Positions 40,688 to 51,142 of a stretch of DNA of 64,000 nt are shown here, piece by piece; the stretch's first letter is position 1; each line of letters opens with the position of its first letter. The position numbers and the translations under genes are program-made. The stretch lies in contig DASTFB010000055.1 of the NCBI GenBank assembly GCA_035709005.1, positions 1-64,000 on the forward strand. The letters are read 5' to 3'. Origin of the DNA: Candidatus Methylomirabilota bacterium (GTDB lineage Bacteria; Methylomirabilota; Methylomirabilia; Rokubacteriales; CSP1-6). Under the pieces are notes generated by a model. It did not search any database and was not told the origin of the DNA. It saw nothing but the letters and a program-made list of their open reading frames with translations.

Positions 40688-43006
40688 TCAGCGGCCGCGT
40701 TGTTCGATCGGCGGGGGCTCGTAGGCGCGGACCGGCGGCAGCGGCCCGGTCCACCGCTCGACCTCGACCAGCGCGTGCTGTCCCGAGCAGCCCTGGGCCA
40801 GCTTCGAGGTGCCCCGGTCGAACGTGAGCACGTTGGGATTGCCGTGGACGCACATGGCATCGGGGTCGGCGGGATCGAGGGGATCGTACCAGGCCCCGGT
40901 GGCCAGCTGGACCACCGAGGGGCGCACCGCGTCGGTCACGACGGCGCCGGCCAGGCAGCTGCCGCGGTCGTTGAACACCCGCACCACGTCCCCGCTCCGG
41001 ATCCCGCGAGCGCCGGCATCGCTCGGGTGCAGGCGAATCGGCTCCCGTCCCTGGACCTTGGCGGCCTGGCTGAAGGCGCCGACGTCGAGCTGGCTGTGAA
41101 GCCGTGTCGTCGGGTTGTTGGCGATGAGGTGGAGCGGGTAGCGTTGGGCCAACGGCGAGCCGAGCCACTCGGCGGGCTCGAGCCAGGCCGGGTGCCCCGG
41201 GCAGTCGTCGTAGCCGAACTTGTCGATGGTCGACGAGAAGATCTCGATGCGGCCGCTCGGGGTGCTGAGCGGGGTGCCCTCGGGATCGTCCCGGAACCTC
41301 TCCAGCACGATGACATCCTGGTCGGCGTGGGGCACTTCCAGGACGCCGGCGGCCCAGAACGCGTCGAATGACGGCAGCGCCGGGCCACCGGCGCTCGCCA
41401 CCCTCGCCCGCCAGTCGTCGTAGAGGTGCCGCAACCAGGCCATCTCGTCCCGCCCCTCGGTGAACGAGGCGCTCACCCCGAGCGCGGCGGCCAGGTCGGC
41501 GAAGATCGTGAAGTCGTTCCGCGCCTCGCCGTAGGGCTCGATCGCCTGGCGCATGGCGACCAGGCAGGGGTCGTTCGGGGACGCGCCGATGTCGTTGCGC
41601 TCCAGCGTCATCGTGGCGGGCAGCACGACGTCGGCGTGCCGGGCCATCGGCGTCCAGAACGCCTCGTGAACGACGATCGTATCGGGCCGGCCGAGGGCGC
41701 GCCGCCAGCGGCCCAGGTGCTGGTGGTGGTGGAAGGGATTGCCGCCGCACCAGTAGACGAGACGGGTGTCCGGGTACACCGGCCGCTCGCCGTCGAAGTC
41801 GAACGGCGCCCCCGGGTTGAGCAGCATGTCGGCCACCCGGGCGACCGGGATGGCGGCGCGCACCGCGTTGCGCAGCTGAGGCAGGGCCGGCGGGCGGACG
41901 CGCTGGGGCGGGCGGCCCACGTAGCCCAGCGAGCCGTAGCCGTGGCCGAAGCCGCCGCCGGGCAAGCCGATCTGCCCGAGCATCGCCGCCAGCACGACCG
42001 CCATCCACGGCGCCTGCTCGCCGTGCTCCGCGCGCTGGAGGGACCAGTTCACGTTGATGAGCGTGCGCCGGCTCGCCATGCGCCGGGCCAGCGCCCGGAT
42101 CGTCGCCGCCGGGATCCCGGCGAGGCGTTCCGCCCACTCGGGCGTCTTCGCCCGGCCGTCCTCCACGCCGTGCAGGTACGCCTCGAAGTGGTCGAAGCCG
42201 ACGCAGCAGCGCTCCAGGAAGGCGCGATCGTGGAGGCCCTCGGCGACCAGGGTGTGGGCCAGGGCCAGCATCACCGCCACGTCGGTGCCGGGCACGACGG
42301 GGAGCCACTCGGCCTCCACGAACTCGGGGATGTCGTCGCGCAGCGGGCTCAGCAGCACGAACTCCGCCCCGCGGGCTCTCGCCGCCCGCAGGTGATCGCG
42401 CACCGGATGCCGGCTCGCGCCCCCCGGCGTGACCATCGTGTTCTTGAGGGGCAGGCCGCCGAAGCACACGAACAGCTCGGTGTGCCGCTCGAGGACCGAC
42501 CACGCCGTGGCCCGGTCGAGCACGCCCCGCATCGTGCCCAGCACGTGCGGCATGATCACCGTCAGGGCCCCGTTGCTGTAGGTGTGCTCGGAGCGGACAT
42601 AACCGCCCAGGCAGTTCAGGAAGCGGTGGAGCTGGCTCTGGGCGTGGTGGAAGCGACCTGCGCTGCTCCAGCCGTAGGAGCCGCCGTAGACGGCCCGTCC
42701 GCCGTGATCGGTGTAGACGCGACGGAGCTCACGGGCCAGCAGGTCGATCGCCGTGTCCCAGTCGACCGGCACGAAGGGCTCGGCGCCCCGGCGGGGGCTG
42801 GGGCCGGGACCCCGGTCGAGCCAGCCGGCGCGGACCATCGGCTGGCCGATGCGGGCCGGATGCCGCACGCTGCCGGCGATGTTGTCGAGCAGCGGCGAGG
42901 GATCGGGGTCGTGGGGGTAGGGACGGATGGCCACCAACCGTCCGCCGTCGACGCCCGCCTCGAAGACGCCCCAGTGGGAGGTGTGCGACCGCCACTCAGG
43001 AGCCAT
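40688..43006 (-). CDS. DMSO-reductase-family molybdopterin oxidoreductase (BisC/TorA type)
   Basis: 772 residues. The motif GGSYGWSSAGRFHHAQ (108-123) corresponds to the molybdenum-ligand region of the serine-type DMSO/TMAO/biotin sulfoxide reductases, with Ser114 or Ser115 as the probable ligand; there is no N-terminal 4Fe-4S motif. Later blocks are NVNWSLQRAEHGEQAPWMAV, CGGNPFHHHQHLGRWRRAL and the C-terminal MGD-binding domain (HLIANNPTTRLHSQLDVG). With no Tat signal it is probably cytoplasmic like BisC. The start overlaps the deacetylase gene by 11 bases. It is the last gene of the eight-gene minus operon beginning at 49433. Confidence 0.9.
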   Translation of the reverse strand: MAPEWRSHTSHWGVFEAGVDGGRLVAIRPYPHDPDPSPLLDNIAGSVRHPARIGQPMVRAGWLDRGPGPSPRRGAEPFVPVDWDTAIDLLARELRRVYTDHGGRAVYGGSYGWSSAGRFHHAQSQLHRFLNCLGGYVRSEHTYSNGALTVIMPHVLGTMRGVLDRATAWSVLERHTELFVCFGGLPLKNTMVTPGGASRHPVRDHLRAARARGAEFVLLSPLRDDIPEFVEAEWLPVVPGTDVAVMLALAHTLVAEGLHDRAFLERCCVGFDHFEAYLHGVEDGRAKTPEWAERLAGIPAATIRALARRMASRRTLINVNWSLQRAEHGEQAPWMAVVLAAMLGQIGLPGGGFGHGYGSLGYVGRPPQRVRPPALPQLRNAVRAAIPVARVADMLLNPGAPFDFDGERPVYPDTRLVYWCGGNPFHHHQHLGRWRRALGRPDTIVVHEAFWTPMARHADVVLPATMTLERNDIGASPNDPCLVAMRQAIEPYGEARNDFTIFADLAAALGVSASFTEGRDEMAWLRHLYDDWRARVASAGGPALPSFDAFWAAGVLEVPHADQDVIVLERFRDDPEGTPLSTPSGRIEIFSSTIDKFGYDDCPGHPAWLEPAEWLGSPLAQRYPLHLIANNPTTRLHSQLDVGAFSQAAKVQGREPIRLHPSDAGARGIRSGDVVRVFNDRGSCLAGAVVTDAVRPSVVQLATGAWYDPLDPADPDAMCVHGNPNVLTFDRGTSKLAQGCSGQHALVEVERWTGPLPPVRAYEPPPIEQRGR

Positions 43007-43877
43007 GGATCGGCCGCTGGGAGAGGTACCAGTCGAGGATCCGGACGCCGTCCCAGGCCACCACGCCCTTGCGGGCCAGCAGGGTCTCGAAGGCCCGTGC
43101 CACGTGCCGGATGCGATGGGGCATGCCCGACAGGTAACAGTGGCAGGCGATGGCCATGACCTTCGGCCGCTCGGCGCTCTCCTCGTACAGGCACTCGAAC
43201 TGGTCGAGCGCCCGCCGGTAGAGCATGTCCGAGGGCTGCTGTTGCAGCGCCATCATCACGATGTCGTGGATCTCGAAGTTGTAGGGCAGCGCCACCACGG
43301 GCCGCGAGGTCGTGCGCAGCGTGACGGGCTCGTCGTCGAGCACCCAGTCGCCGATGTACGCGATCCCGGCCTCGGCCAGATGGTCGAGCGTGCGCTCGGT
43401 CTGGGTGAGTCCCGGTCCGAACCAGCCGCGGGGCCGGGTCCCCGAGAACTTCTCGATGACCTCCAGCGAGCGCTGGATGACGGCGCGCTCGTCGTCCAGC
43501 TTGTGCATGGGGATCTGCTGGTAGCTGTGCGCGTTCAGCTCCCAGCGGCTCTCCAGGCAAGCTTCCACGACCTGGGGATACGTCTCGCACACCCGGGCAT
43601 TGAGCGTCACCGTGGGCGAGATACCGAGCGCCTGGTACAGGCGGCGCAGGCGCCAGAAGCCCACGCGCATGCCGTACTCGTGCCACGTCCAGTTGGGCAC
43701 GTCAGGGACCACCAGCTGCCCCTGTGGCGGCGGGATGACGGTGCGCGCCATCGGCCGCGCGATGTCCCACTCCTCCAGGGCCAGCACGGGCCAGAGGACG
43801 AGGCGGATCCCGTCGGGCAGCCTGAGTGGCGGTCGTCCCTCGATGGGCGAGTAGTCCAGGCGCTCTCTGGGCAGCAT
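42996..43877 (-). CDS. Polysaccharide deacetylase family protein (PuuE/allantoinase-like)
   Basis: 293 residues. The NodB-type fold is indicated by RVGFWRLRRLYQALGISPTV, SRWELNAHSYQQIPMHKLDD and GWFGPGLTQTERTLDHLAEA. The arrangement matches the cytoplasmic subgroup containing PuuE-type allantoinases and peptidoglycan/chitooligosaccharide deacetylase homologues. The canonical metal-site His-x-x-x-His is not obvious (NAHSYQQIP has one His), so activity is uncertain. No signal peptide. The start overlaps the M20 peptidase stop by one base (TGATG). An amide- or ring-opening role fits its place beside an M20 hydrolase, but this is inference. Confidence 0.8.
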   Translation of the reverse strand: MLPRERLDYSPIEGRPPLRLPDGIRLVLWPVLALEEWDIARPMARTVIPPPQGQLVVPDVPNWTWHEYGMRVGFWRLRRLYQALGISPTVTLNARVCETYPQVVEACLESRWELNAHSYQQIPMHKLDDERAVIQRSLEVIEKFSGTRPRGWFGPGLTQTERTLDHLAEAGIAYIGDWVLDDEPVTLRTTSRPVVALPYNFEIHDIVMMALQQQPSDMLYRRALDQFECLYEESAERPKVMAIACHCYLSGMPHRIRHVARAFETLLARKGVVAWDGVRILDWYLSQRPIHGS

Positions 43878-45169
43878 CACGGACCTCCCTGTCCCGTGCC
43901 CGCCGGCACAGCCACGCCGCACCAGCGTATCAGGAACAGCGCGAGCATGCGCGCGTACGCCAGCACGTCGTCCAGATTCACCCGCTCGTCCACCCGGTGG
44001 GCCCAGTACACGTCGCCGGGCCCCCAGACCACCGTCGGCGTGCCCCCGCCGGCGAGCCAGCCGGAGTCGCAGATGGCGCCCCGGCCGCCTCCGCCGATCT
44101 CCAGCGGGGCGCCCAACACCTGTCGCCCGGTCTCGACCAGCGCCTGAACCCCCGGGTGGGTCGGGTCCACGTCCGAGGGCAAGAAGGCGACGGGGTGCTC
44201 GGGGGGATCCCAGACCAGCTCCGGCGGGTGCTTGCGGAGCCACGCGTCCAGCTCGGCGGCGCGCCGGATCTGCTCTTCCACCTGGCGGCGCACGTCGTCG
44301 CAGCGCTCGCCGGGCAAGTACAGCACGATGACGTCCATCGTGCACTCGTCGGGGAGGAAGAATGGATTGCCGCCTCCGCCGATCGCGAAGGGGTTGATCA
44401 GCGTCTGGGCGGGCGGGATCGCCGGATGGCGCTTGAAGACGGCCCAGTCCCGCTCCAGCTCCTGGAGCGCGGGAACGATGCGGGTCGCCATCTTCTCCAC
44501 GCAGTTGGCCCCCTCGAGCCCGCCGCCCGCGTGCACCGCCAGCCGCCGCGCGTGCAGGTGCAGCGTCTGGGCGCTCCGGATCGTGATTTTCAAATTCATG
44601 CTGCCGACGGCGGCCAGGAGCTGACGGGCCCGCGTGGCCTCGCCCACGATGCCGAAGTCGGCCCGGTAGCCGCGCCTGGTGCAGGCCTCGGTACCCGGCT
44701 CGCCGGCCTCTTCTCCCATGACGCTCTGCACCACCACGTCTCCGCGCAACCGCACCCGAGCCGCCTGCAGACGCCCCAGCACGTAGAGATAGGCCGCGAG
44801 CGCGGACTTCATGTCCGCCGTGCCCCGGCCGTACATGAGGCGGTCCTCGACCACCGGGTCGAAGGGCTCGCGGCGCCAGGCCCCGCGCTGGCGCACCTCG
44901 GCGACGTCGATGTGGCCGTTGAGGATCACCGAGCGCCCCGCACCGCCTCCCCGCCACACGCCCACGGCGTTGGGGCGCCCGGCGAGCGGCTCGAACACGT
45001 CCACCTCCATCCCGAGCGCTCGCATGCGCTCCGCCATCCACTGCTGGGCGGAGGCCTCGTTGTGGCCGGGCGGGTTGTCCGTCTCGAAGCGCACCAGGGC
45101 GGCGAGGAGCGCGATCAGCTCCGGCTCTGCTTCTTCGACGGACTTCAGGACGATCGACTCGACCGTCAC
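43877..45169 (-). CDS. M20 family metallopeptidase (ArgE/DapE-like)
   Basis: 430 residues from a GTG at 45169 overlapping the upstream stop as GTGA. The metal site shows His86 and Asp88 (NGHIDVAEV), Asp119 (RGTADMKSAL), the base Glu pair at 153-154 (MGEEAGEPGT) and a late histidine in VYWAHRVDERV. These cytoplasmic enzymes deacylate N-acyl amino acids or hydrolyse related amides. It lies between the membrane protein and the polysaccharide-deacetylase-like gene; the trio M20, PuuE-like and molybdoenzyme may form a catabolic module attached to the MoxR operon. Confidence 0.9.
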   Translation of the reverse strand: MTVESIVLKSVEEAEPELIALLAALVRFETDNPPGHNEASAQQWMAERMRALGMEVDVFEPLAGRPNAVGVWRGGGAGRSVILNGHIDVAEVRQRGAWRREPFDPVVEDRLMYGRGTADMKSALAAYLYVLGRLQAARVRLRGDVVVQSVMGEEAGEPGTEACTRRGYRADFGIVGEATRARQLLAAVGSMNLKITIRSAQTLHLHARRLAVHAGGGLEGANCVEKMATRIVPALQELERDWAVFKRHPAIPPAQTLINPFAIGGGGNPFFLPDECTMDVIVLYLPGERCDDVRRQVEEQIRRAAELDAWLRKHPPELVWDPPEHPVAFLPSDVDPTHPGVQALVETGRQVLGAPLEIGGGGRGAICDSGWLAGGGTPTVVWGPGDVYWAHRVDERVNLDDVLAYARMLALFLIRWCGVAVPAGTGQGGP

Positions 45170-45696
45170 GGCGGCGGCCCGGAGGGCTCCGCCGGAGCCT
45201 TCAGCAACGCGAACACGCCGACCACGGTCAGCACCGCCCCGAGCGCGGCGACCCCGAGGACCACCGGGAGCGCGGCTCCCTGGAGGAGGGCGGCGAGCGC
45301 GGTCGCCGGCACCGCGAGGACAGCCGCCACCGCGGCGCCGGCGCCCACGACGACCACCCACTGACGGACCTGGGCGGCGATGACCGAGGGGCCGATGGCG
45401 GCACGGCCCAGATGGCCCGCGATGTGGACGAGCGCCAGCAGCAGCACGAGCGTCGCCCCCAGGGCGATCGCCAGCACGGGGTCGGCGGGCGGGCGGACGA
45501 TCGCGAGCGCCAGCGTGTGGGCGATCAACACCAGCGAGCCGCCGAGCGTCACCAGCGGCACGGACAGGACGGCGACGCCGGCGCCCCCCGGGATCAGCGC
45601 GGCCACCACCACCCAGGTGACCGGCGGCGAGGACAGGACAGTGAGCGGGAATGCGGCCAGCACCGCGAGCAGGATGGCGGCGGCCAGGCGCGTCAT
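45166..45696 (-). CDS. Small integral membrane protein of the MoxR operon
   Basis: 176 residues from ATG 45696, overlapping the DUF58 stop as ATGA. It contains about five hydrophobic segments beginning [20 protein letters not shown] and ending VLGVAALGAVLTVVGVFAL. I do not recognise a domain. In comparable operons a gene of this kind after DUF58 often encodes a membrane partner of the MoxR/DUF58 system. Both ends overlap neighbours, indicating obligate co-translation. Confidence 0.75.
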   Translation of the reverse strand: MTRLAAAILLAVLAAFPLTVLSSPPVTWVVVAALIPGGAGVAVLSVPLVTLGGSLVLIAHTLALAIVRPPADPVLAIALGATLVLLLALVHIAGHLGRAAIGPSVIAAQVRQWVVVVGAGAAVAAVLAVPATALAALLQGAALPVVLGVAALGAVLTVVGVFALLKAPAEPSGPPP

Positions 45697-46966
45697 CCCG
45701 CCACCACTCGGCGAAGCCGCGGCCGGCGCAGCGCGGCCAGGGCGGCATCGAGGGGCTCGACGCCGTCCCATTCCACGATGCTCAACCCGCGACGGCGCAG
45801 CTCGGCGACCTGGGCCCGGCGCTCCAGGGCCCACAGCCGGGCGGCCACGTCGGCGACGGGGCTGGGCGGCGCGATGGCCCGTGTCGCGGCCACGGGCGAC
45901 ACGGCGATGACGGTGAGATCGAACCCGCGGGCGGCCAGGTCGCTGGCCGCTCTCACGAAGCGCGGATCGAGCATGGGGCTCAGGGCGAGGACCAGGGCCT
46001 GAGGCGGCAGGATGCGCGGGGGGACGAGGTCGAGGTCTCGATTCACGTAGGTGAAGACGACCGAAGCGTCCAGCAGCGTATCGAGCAGCCGCTGCAGCTG
46101 CGCGCGGCCGGAGCCCGGCTTCACCCAGCGGAGCTGACCGCCGTACTCGATCAGGCCCACGCGGTCCTTGCGGGCGAGATAGGCGGCGGCCAGGGCCGCG
46201 GCGCCGCGCGCCGCCGCATCGAGGACCGTCACGCCCTCGGCCCCCACGTCGGCCAGCGAGTCGAGCAGCAGCACGACGTCGGCGTTGCGCTCGCGGTGAT
46301 GCTGCGTCACGTGCAGCAGGCCCAGCCGCAGCGTGGCGCGCCAGTTCACGTGGCGGACCTGATCGCCGGGGGCGAAGGGACGGATGTCACCCGGCTCGAT
46401 GCCTTCACCGCGCGTCGGCGACACGTAGTTGCCGATGGACGTCTGCGTCCGGACGGGACGGGGCAGGTGGCGGATGGTCGCGACGTGGGGATAGACGGCG
46501 ACGGTGTGCGGAGCCCGAACGCGGGTCTCGGCGGCGGTCAGTCCGAGTGGTCCCCAGAGCCGGACATGCGGGCCGCCCAGCCGCAGGTGCTGGCGGCCCG
46601 CGCAGCGCAGCGCGAAGGTCCACCGCACCTCCTCTCCTGGCCGCAGGGTGAAGAAGGCGTGGTGGCGGCCGCGCTCCAGGTGAACCCGCGGAGGCAGCGG
46701 CTCGAGCAGCTCCACGAGGGGCAGGGGTCCTTCGGCGCGCAGGGTGGCGGTCACCGTCACCCGCTCGTCCTCGAACACGCGGTCGGTGGACACCTCGCGG
46801 GTGAGCTGCCACGCCGGCGGCGCCCCCGTGCGCCGGCCGGCCACGAGCGCGACGACCAGGGGGACGGCGACCAGGATGAGGTCGGCGCGCCCGGCGACGA
46901 CGCCCAGGAAGAGGGCCCAGACGACGAGCGTCAGGCAGGAGACATTGAGCGCCGTCGGACGCCAGG

Positions 46967-46970
<4 letters not shown>
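45693..46970 (-). CDS. DUF58 domain-containing membrane protein
   Basis: 425 residues from a GTG at 46970 overlapping the MoxR stop (GTGA). Two N-terminal membrane segments ([20 protein letters not shown]) anchor the protein. The DUF58 signature follows near residue 215: [20 protein letters not shown], then [20 protein letters not shown]. The C-terminal part resembles a von Willebrand A fold ([13 protein letters not shown]). DUF58 proteins accompany MoxR ATPases and are thought to help in protein-complex assembly or envelope functions. Confidence 0.93.
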
Positions 46971-47919
<949 letters not shown>

Positions 47920-47923
<4 letters not shown>

Positions 47924-48369
47924 GGCTGCTTCTCGATGGCGGCGATCACCTGGCGCAGCCGGGCCAGGCTGGGACCGCGGCCGGGGCGAACCGCCAGGCG
48001 AGCCAGCGGGCCCGACGCCAGCGCGCAGAGGCGAGGCCACAGGACCCTGTCGAAGTGGCGCCGGCTGCGCAGCGCGGTGCGGACGTCGTGGACGAGATCC
48101 TGGAAGCGCAGCGGCACGACGGGCGGCAGCCCGGGGCGGCTGCGGGCCTCGTCGAGCGCGGAGGCCGGACCGGGGGCGAGGCGGTCAGCCACCGCACGCC
48201 GCAGCTGCAGCAGCGTGACGCCCAGGACGAGGGCCACGGCCAGCCGCGCCACCAGGCCACGCCAGGCCGGCTCCACGAAGACGTACGCGGGCACCGCGGC
48301 CATGAGCACGACACCGGCCAGCACCGTGCAGCGGACAGCGATCAACATGAGCGGCCGCTCGCGGCTCAC
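47920..48369 (-). CDS. Small membrane protein of the MoxR operon
   Basis: 149 residues from a GTG at 48369 overlapping the DUF4129 gene stop as GTGA; its own stop overlaps the MoxR start. Two hydrophobic segments lie at about residues 10-30 and 35-48, followed by a basic cytoplasmic tail with [20 protein letters not shown] small protein at this position recurs in actinobacterial-style MoxR/DUF58/DUF4129 operons, as I recall. Function unknown. Confidence 0.75.
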
Positions 48370-49433
48370 GCGCCGAGCTCTGTATCGGAGCGCGAGCCCG
48401 GCCCGACCCGCGGGTGGGCTGGCCCAGGAAGTGGCGGCTGCGTTGTACCGGAGCGCGAGCCCGGCTCGACCCGCGGGTGGGCTGGCCCAGGCGGTGGTGG
48501 CTGCTCCGGATCGGCTGCGTCGGGGGGCGGCGCCTCGGTCGCCAGCGCCGCGGTGATCTCGTCCAGGCAGTCGCAGGCGGCGTCGCGCGCAGCGTCGCCG
48601 AGGGCGCGGTCGCTGAATCGTGCGACCTCGAAGAGCGCCGTCAGGCGCGCCACCGGGGGAACCGGCAGGGACAGCCGGCTCAGGGCTGCCCGCATGAACT
48701 CCATCGGCGTCTGCCACGGCGCCCGCGGCGCGCGAGCGCCGGCCAGGGCCCGCTCGAAGCGGCCGTAGGCGCGGATCACCGCCGCCCGCGCGTCGGGCTC
48801 CGCCCGGAGATCTCCTCCATCGTCGTCGTGGGCGGCGGCGGGCGCCGCGGCCAGGGACGCGGCGGCCGTCCGTCTCCTCCACCAGCGCTCCAGGCGATCC
48901 GCCAGCGCCACCAGGACCATAAGCGCGAAGAGGCCCAGGGCGAACAGGACCAGCAGCGTGCCGATCGTGAAATCGAAGAGTGGGACCGAGGTCGGCGGCT
49001 TGCGGGCGGCCGTCAGCAGCTCCAGCAGCTCGGCGATCGCGGTGAAGGCCTGGTCGATCGGATGGGTGTCCCCGCCGGACCAGTAGTGCCAGACGAGAAA
49101 CCAGAACGCGGCGACCGTGAGCAGGACGGGAAGCACCGCCACCCAGCCGGGACGCCGCGGCGCCGCTCGGGCGATCGGTGGCTCGTCGCCCGTCCGCCGT
49201 CGCGGCGGCCGCTGCACCGCGAGCAGCAGGACCGCGGAGAGCACGAGCAGCGTCAGCACGAGCGTTCGCACCGCGCCGGGTAGCTGGACGGTCAGGCTCG
49301 CCCCGGGCGCGCCGGTCGGCGAGGGGAGCGGAGCGATGGTGGCCCCCAGCGCCAGCAACAGACCGATGCCGATCGCCGTACCCGCCCGGAGCCGGCCCAG
49401 ACCGTGAACAAGGACGTTGCGCCGCGTTGCCAC
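48366..49433 (-). CDS. DUF4129 domain-containing membrane protein
   Basis: 355 residues from a GTG. It has three to four membrane segments (residues about 15-35, 55-72, 98-116, 155-180) and a C-terminal DUF4129 domain recognisable in [30 protein letters not shown] and [13 protein letters not shown] Pro-rich tail of two 21-residue repeats ([26 protein letters not shown]) follows. First gene of the MoxR operon. The start is 8 bases after a -10-like CATCAT and lacks a Shine-Dalgarno, so the message is probably leaderless. Confidence 0.87.
   Translation of the reverse strand: MATRRNVLVHGLGRLRAGTAIGIGLLLALGATIAPLPSPTGAPGASLTVQLPGAVRTLVLTLLVLSAVLLLAVQRPPRRRTGDEPPIARAAPRRPGWVAVLPVLLTVAAFWFLVWHYWSGGDTHPIDQAFTAIAELLELLTAARKPPTSVPLFDFTIGTLLVLFALGLFALMVLVALADRLERWWRRRTAAASLAAAPAAAHDDDGGDLRAEPDARAAVIRAYGRFERALAGARAPRAPWQTPMEFMRAALSRLSLPVPPVARLTALFEVARFSDRALGDAARDAACDCLDEITAALATEAPPPDAADPEQPPPPGPAHPRVEPGSRSGTTQPPLPGPAHPRVGPGSRSDTELGA
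48381..48506. repeat. 63-base tandem duplication in the DUF4129 gene
   Basis: Two direct copies (48381-48443 and 48444-48506), nearly identical over about 48 bases and more diverged at the end. The unit is a multiple of three, so it encodes 21 residues twice without breaking the frame. Confidence 0.85.
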
Positions 49434-49441
49434 GCGCGCGG

Positions 49442-49470
49442 ATGATGCAACGGCGGCGCTCGACGGTCAA
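49442..49470 (-). promoter_or_regulatory. Sigma-70-like promoter for the MoxR operon, leaderless transcript
   Basis: Minus strand TTGACC (49470-49465), 17-base spacer, CATCAT (49447-49442), then 8 bases to the GTG at 49433. Confidence 0.5.
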
Positions 49471-49485
49471 CGGCAGCGTGGCCGG

Positions 49486-49515
49486 TTGACGAAGGGCCTG
49501 GCCCGGGGTCACCAT
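49486..49515 (+). promoter_or_regulatory. Weak promoter candidate for the unknown 520-residue protein
   Basis: TTGACG (49486-49491), 18-base spacer, CACCAT (49510-49515). The -10 is poor; the gene has a good Shine-Dalgarno (GGAGGG) before 49556. Confidence 0.25.
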
Positions 49516-49555
49516 GGCGCCCACACGAACGCCGCCTCGCGGCGGAGGGAACGAC

Positions 49556-51118
49556 ATGGCGACGAGCGCCGCGGTCCTGAACGAGCCCCTGCCTGCTGCC
49601 GAGTACGCCCGACTGCAGGAGCGCATCCTCGCCCGCGACCAGAAGGGCGCCAGCGACGTGCTCTACCGGCTCTTGAAGCAGGGGCGACCGGTCACCGAGA
49701 TCACGCGGGAGACGGTGCGCATCCACGCGCCCTACACGCACGTCCCCTACCACCAGCGGCTCGACGACGGCGTCGTGAAGTTCGTGAACAATGACCACTG
49801 CCTGCTGAGCGAGCGGGTCGGCCTGCCGCTGGCGTCGTTGATCCGTCCCGATCTGCGCCTGCTGCCGCTGGCCCAGACGGTCTGGTATCTGCCGACGGGG
49901 CTCGATCCCTGGAACCAGCTCCTGGGCAGGGCGCCGGGCCACTACACGCGGCTCTACAACATCGCGGTGGGCCAGGCCCCGCCGATGCCCGAGGCGCACT
50001 GGCCGGACCAGGAGCCGCTGCACCTCGACGGCCCGCTGAGCGAGCGCCTCAACCACTGGCTCACCCTGGTCCAGCGCGGCGAGGTGCTGGCCTCCTATCA
50101 GGTCTTCCTGGGGTTGATGGACGACGTGCCCAGCCGCCGGGCGGCGCTGGCCCACCTGGCCTTCGCCGGCCTGATCGACGTGCAGGACCGTATGTTCCAC
50201 AATCGCTCGTACACCACCGGCCACAAGGCCTACCGGGCCCGGGCCACCATCGAGCTGGGCGAGACCTTCGGCTGGGACGCCGCCCACAGCGTGCTCTATG
50301 CCGGGGTGCCCGACATGGCGGTGGGGCCGCGCTGGTACTCGACCTACGAGGCGGGGTGCAACATCGTCCAGAACCTGCTCGGGGGCCGCGACGAGGAGCT
50401 CCTGCGCCAGGACACGCCGGTCACGTCAGCCGAGGAGGCGATGCTCGTCGACGCCATCACGCGCCAGCGGGAGGTCTCCGTCATCGAGGCGCTGGTGGCG
50501 CTGCTCAAGGCGGGACGCCAGCCGCGTCGCATCCTCGACGCCATCCAGGTGGCGGCGGCCCAGGTCATCCTGGACACGGGCCAGCCGAACAACTTCTCCA
50601 TGGCCCAGCACGGCTACGAGTACACGAACACGCTCGGGTGGTTCTACGACACCTTCGCCCACCCTCACCGGCTCAAGCTGCTGTTCGTGGCCGCGCTGTT
50701 CATCAACCGCGCCGCCGAGCACCAGGCCAACACCCCGGGCAACGGCCGGCGCGCCATCACGCCATCGGCCGGGTCGGAGTCGTGGTCGGCGAGGCAACTG
50801 CTCGAGCGACTGGACGCGGCCCTGCTGGCCCTGCGGCCCGACGAAGCCGTGGATCTGACGGCCGCCTACCTCAAGGGCGGCTGGGATCGAGCGCCGCTCG
50901 TCGAGGAGCTGGCCACCGCGGCGTGCAAGCTGGGCAACGACCCCCACAACCAGGAGCTGGGCCTCTGTCTCGTGGAGGACTACCTCCACACGAAGGCCCA
51001 CGATCGCGACCGGCTGCTCCTGGCCAGCGCCCAGCACACGGCGGGACACCGCAAGTACGGCGATCCCCTCGAGGCCTACCGCCGCTTTGCCGAGGTCTTC
51101 GACCTCGACGGCCGCTGA
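49556..51118 (+). CDS. Conserved-looking protein of unknown function, 520 residues
   Basis: I cannot assign a family. From ATG 49556 (GGAGGG 6 bases upstream; an earlier in-frame ATG at 49514 lacks one) it encodes a soluble, mostly helical protein rich in His, Tyr and Asn. Striking segments are IHAPYTHVPYHQRLDDG, VKFVNNDHCLLSERVG, DRMFHNRSYTTGHKAYRAR, AVGPRWYSTYEAGCN, MAQHGYEYTNTLGWFYDTF and LFINRAAEHQ. Several His/Glu/Asp could form a metal or cofactor site, and the later part resembles helical repeats. No signal peptide or membrane segment. It stands alone between the divergent MoxR operon and the convergent methyltransferase. It looks like an intact, constrained gene. Confidence 0.85.
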   Translation: MATSAAVLNEPLPAAEYARLQERILARDQKGASDVLYRLLKQGRPVTEITRETVRIHAPYTHVPYHQRLDDGVVKFVNNDHCLLSERVGLPLASLIRPDLRLLPLAQTVWYLPTGLDPWNQLLGRAPGHYTRLYNIAVGQAPPMPEAHWPDQEPLHLDGPLSERLNHWLTLVQRGEVLASYQVFLGLMDDVPSRRAALAHLAFAGLIDVQDRMFHNRSYTTGHKAYRARATIELGETFGWDAAHSVLYAGVPDMAVGPRWYSTYEAGCNIVQNLLGGRDEELLRQDTPVTSAEEAMLVDAITRQREVSVIEALVALLKAGRQPRRILDAIQVAAAQVILDTGQPNNFSMAQHGYEYTNTLGWFYDTFAHPHRLKLLFVAALFINRAAEHQANTPGNGRRAITPSAGSESWSARQLLERLDAALLALRPDEAVDLTAAYLKGGWDRAPLVEELATAACKLGNDPHNQELGLCLVEDYLHTKAHDRDRLLLASAQHTAGHRKYGDPLEAYRRFAEVFDLDGR

Positions 51119-51142
51119 AGCCCGAGCCGGCGTCAGCGGCCG
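51109..51142. terminator. Inverted repeat spanning both convergent stop codons
   Basis: CGGCCGCTGA (51109-51118), 14-base loop, TCAGCGGCCG (51133-51142). The TGA of the unknown gene and the reverse TGA of the methyltransferase are the inner ends of the arms. Candidate bidirectional hairpin. Confidence 0.5.
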
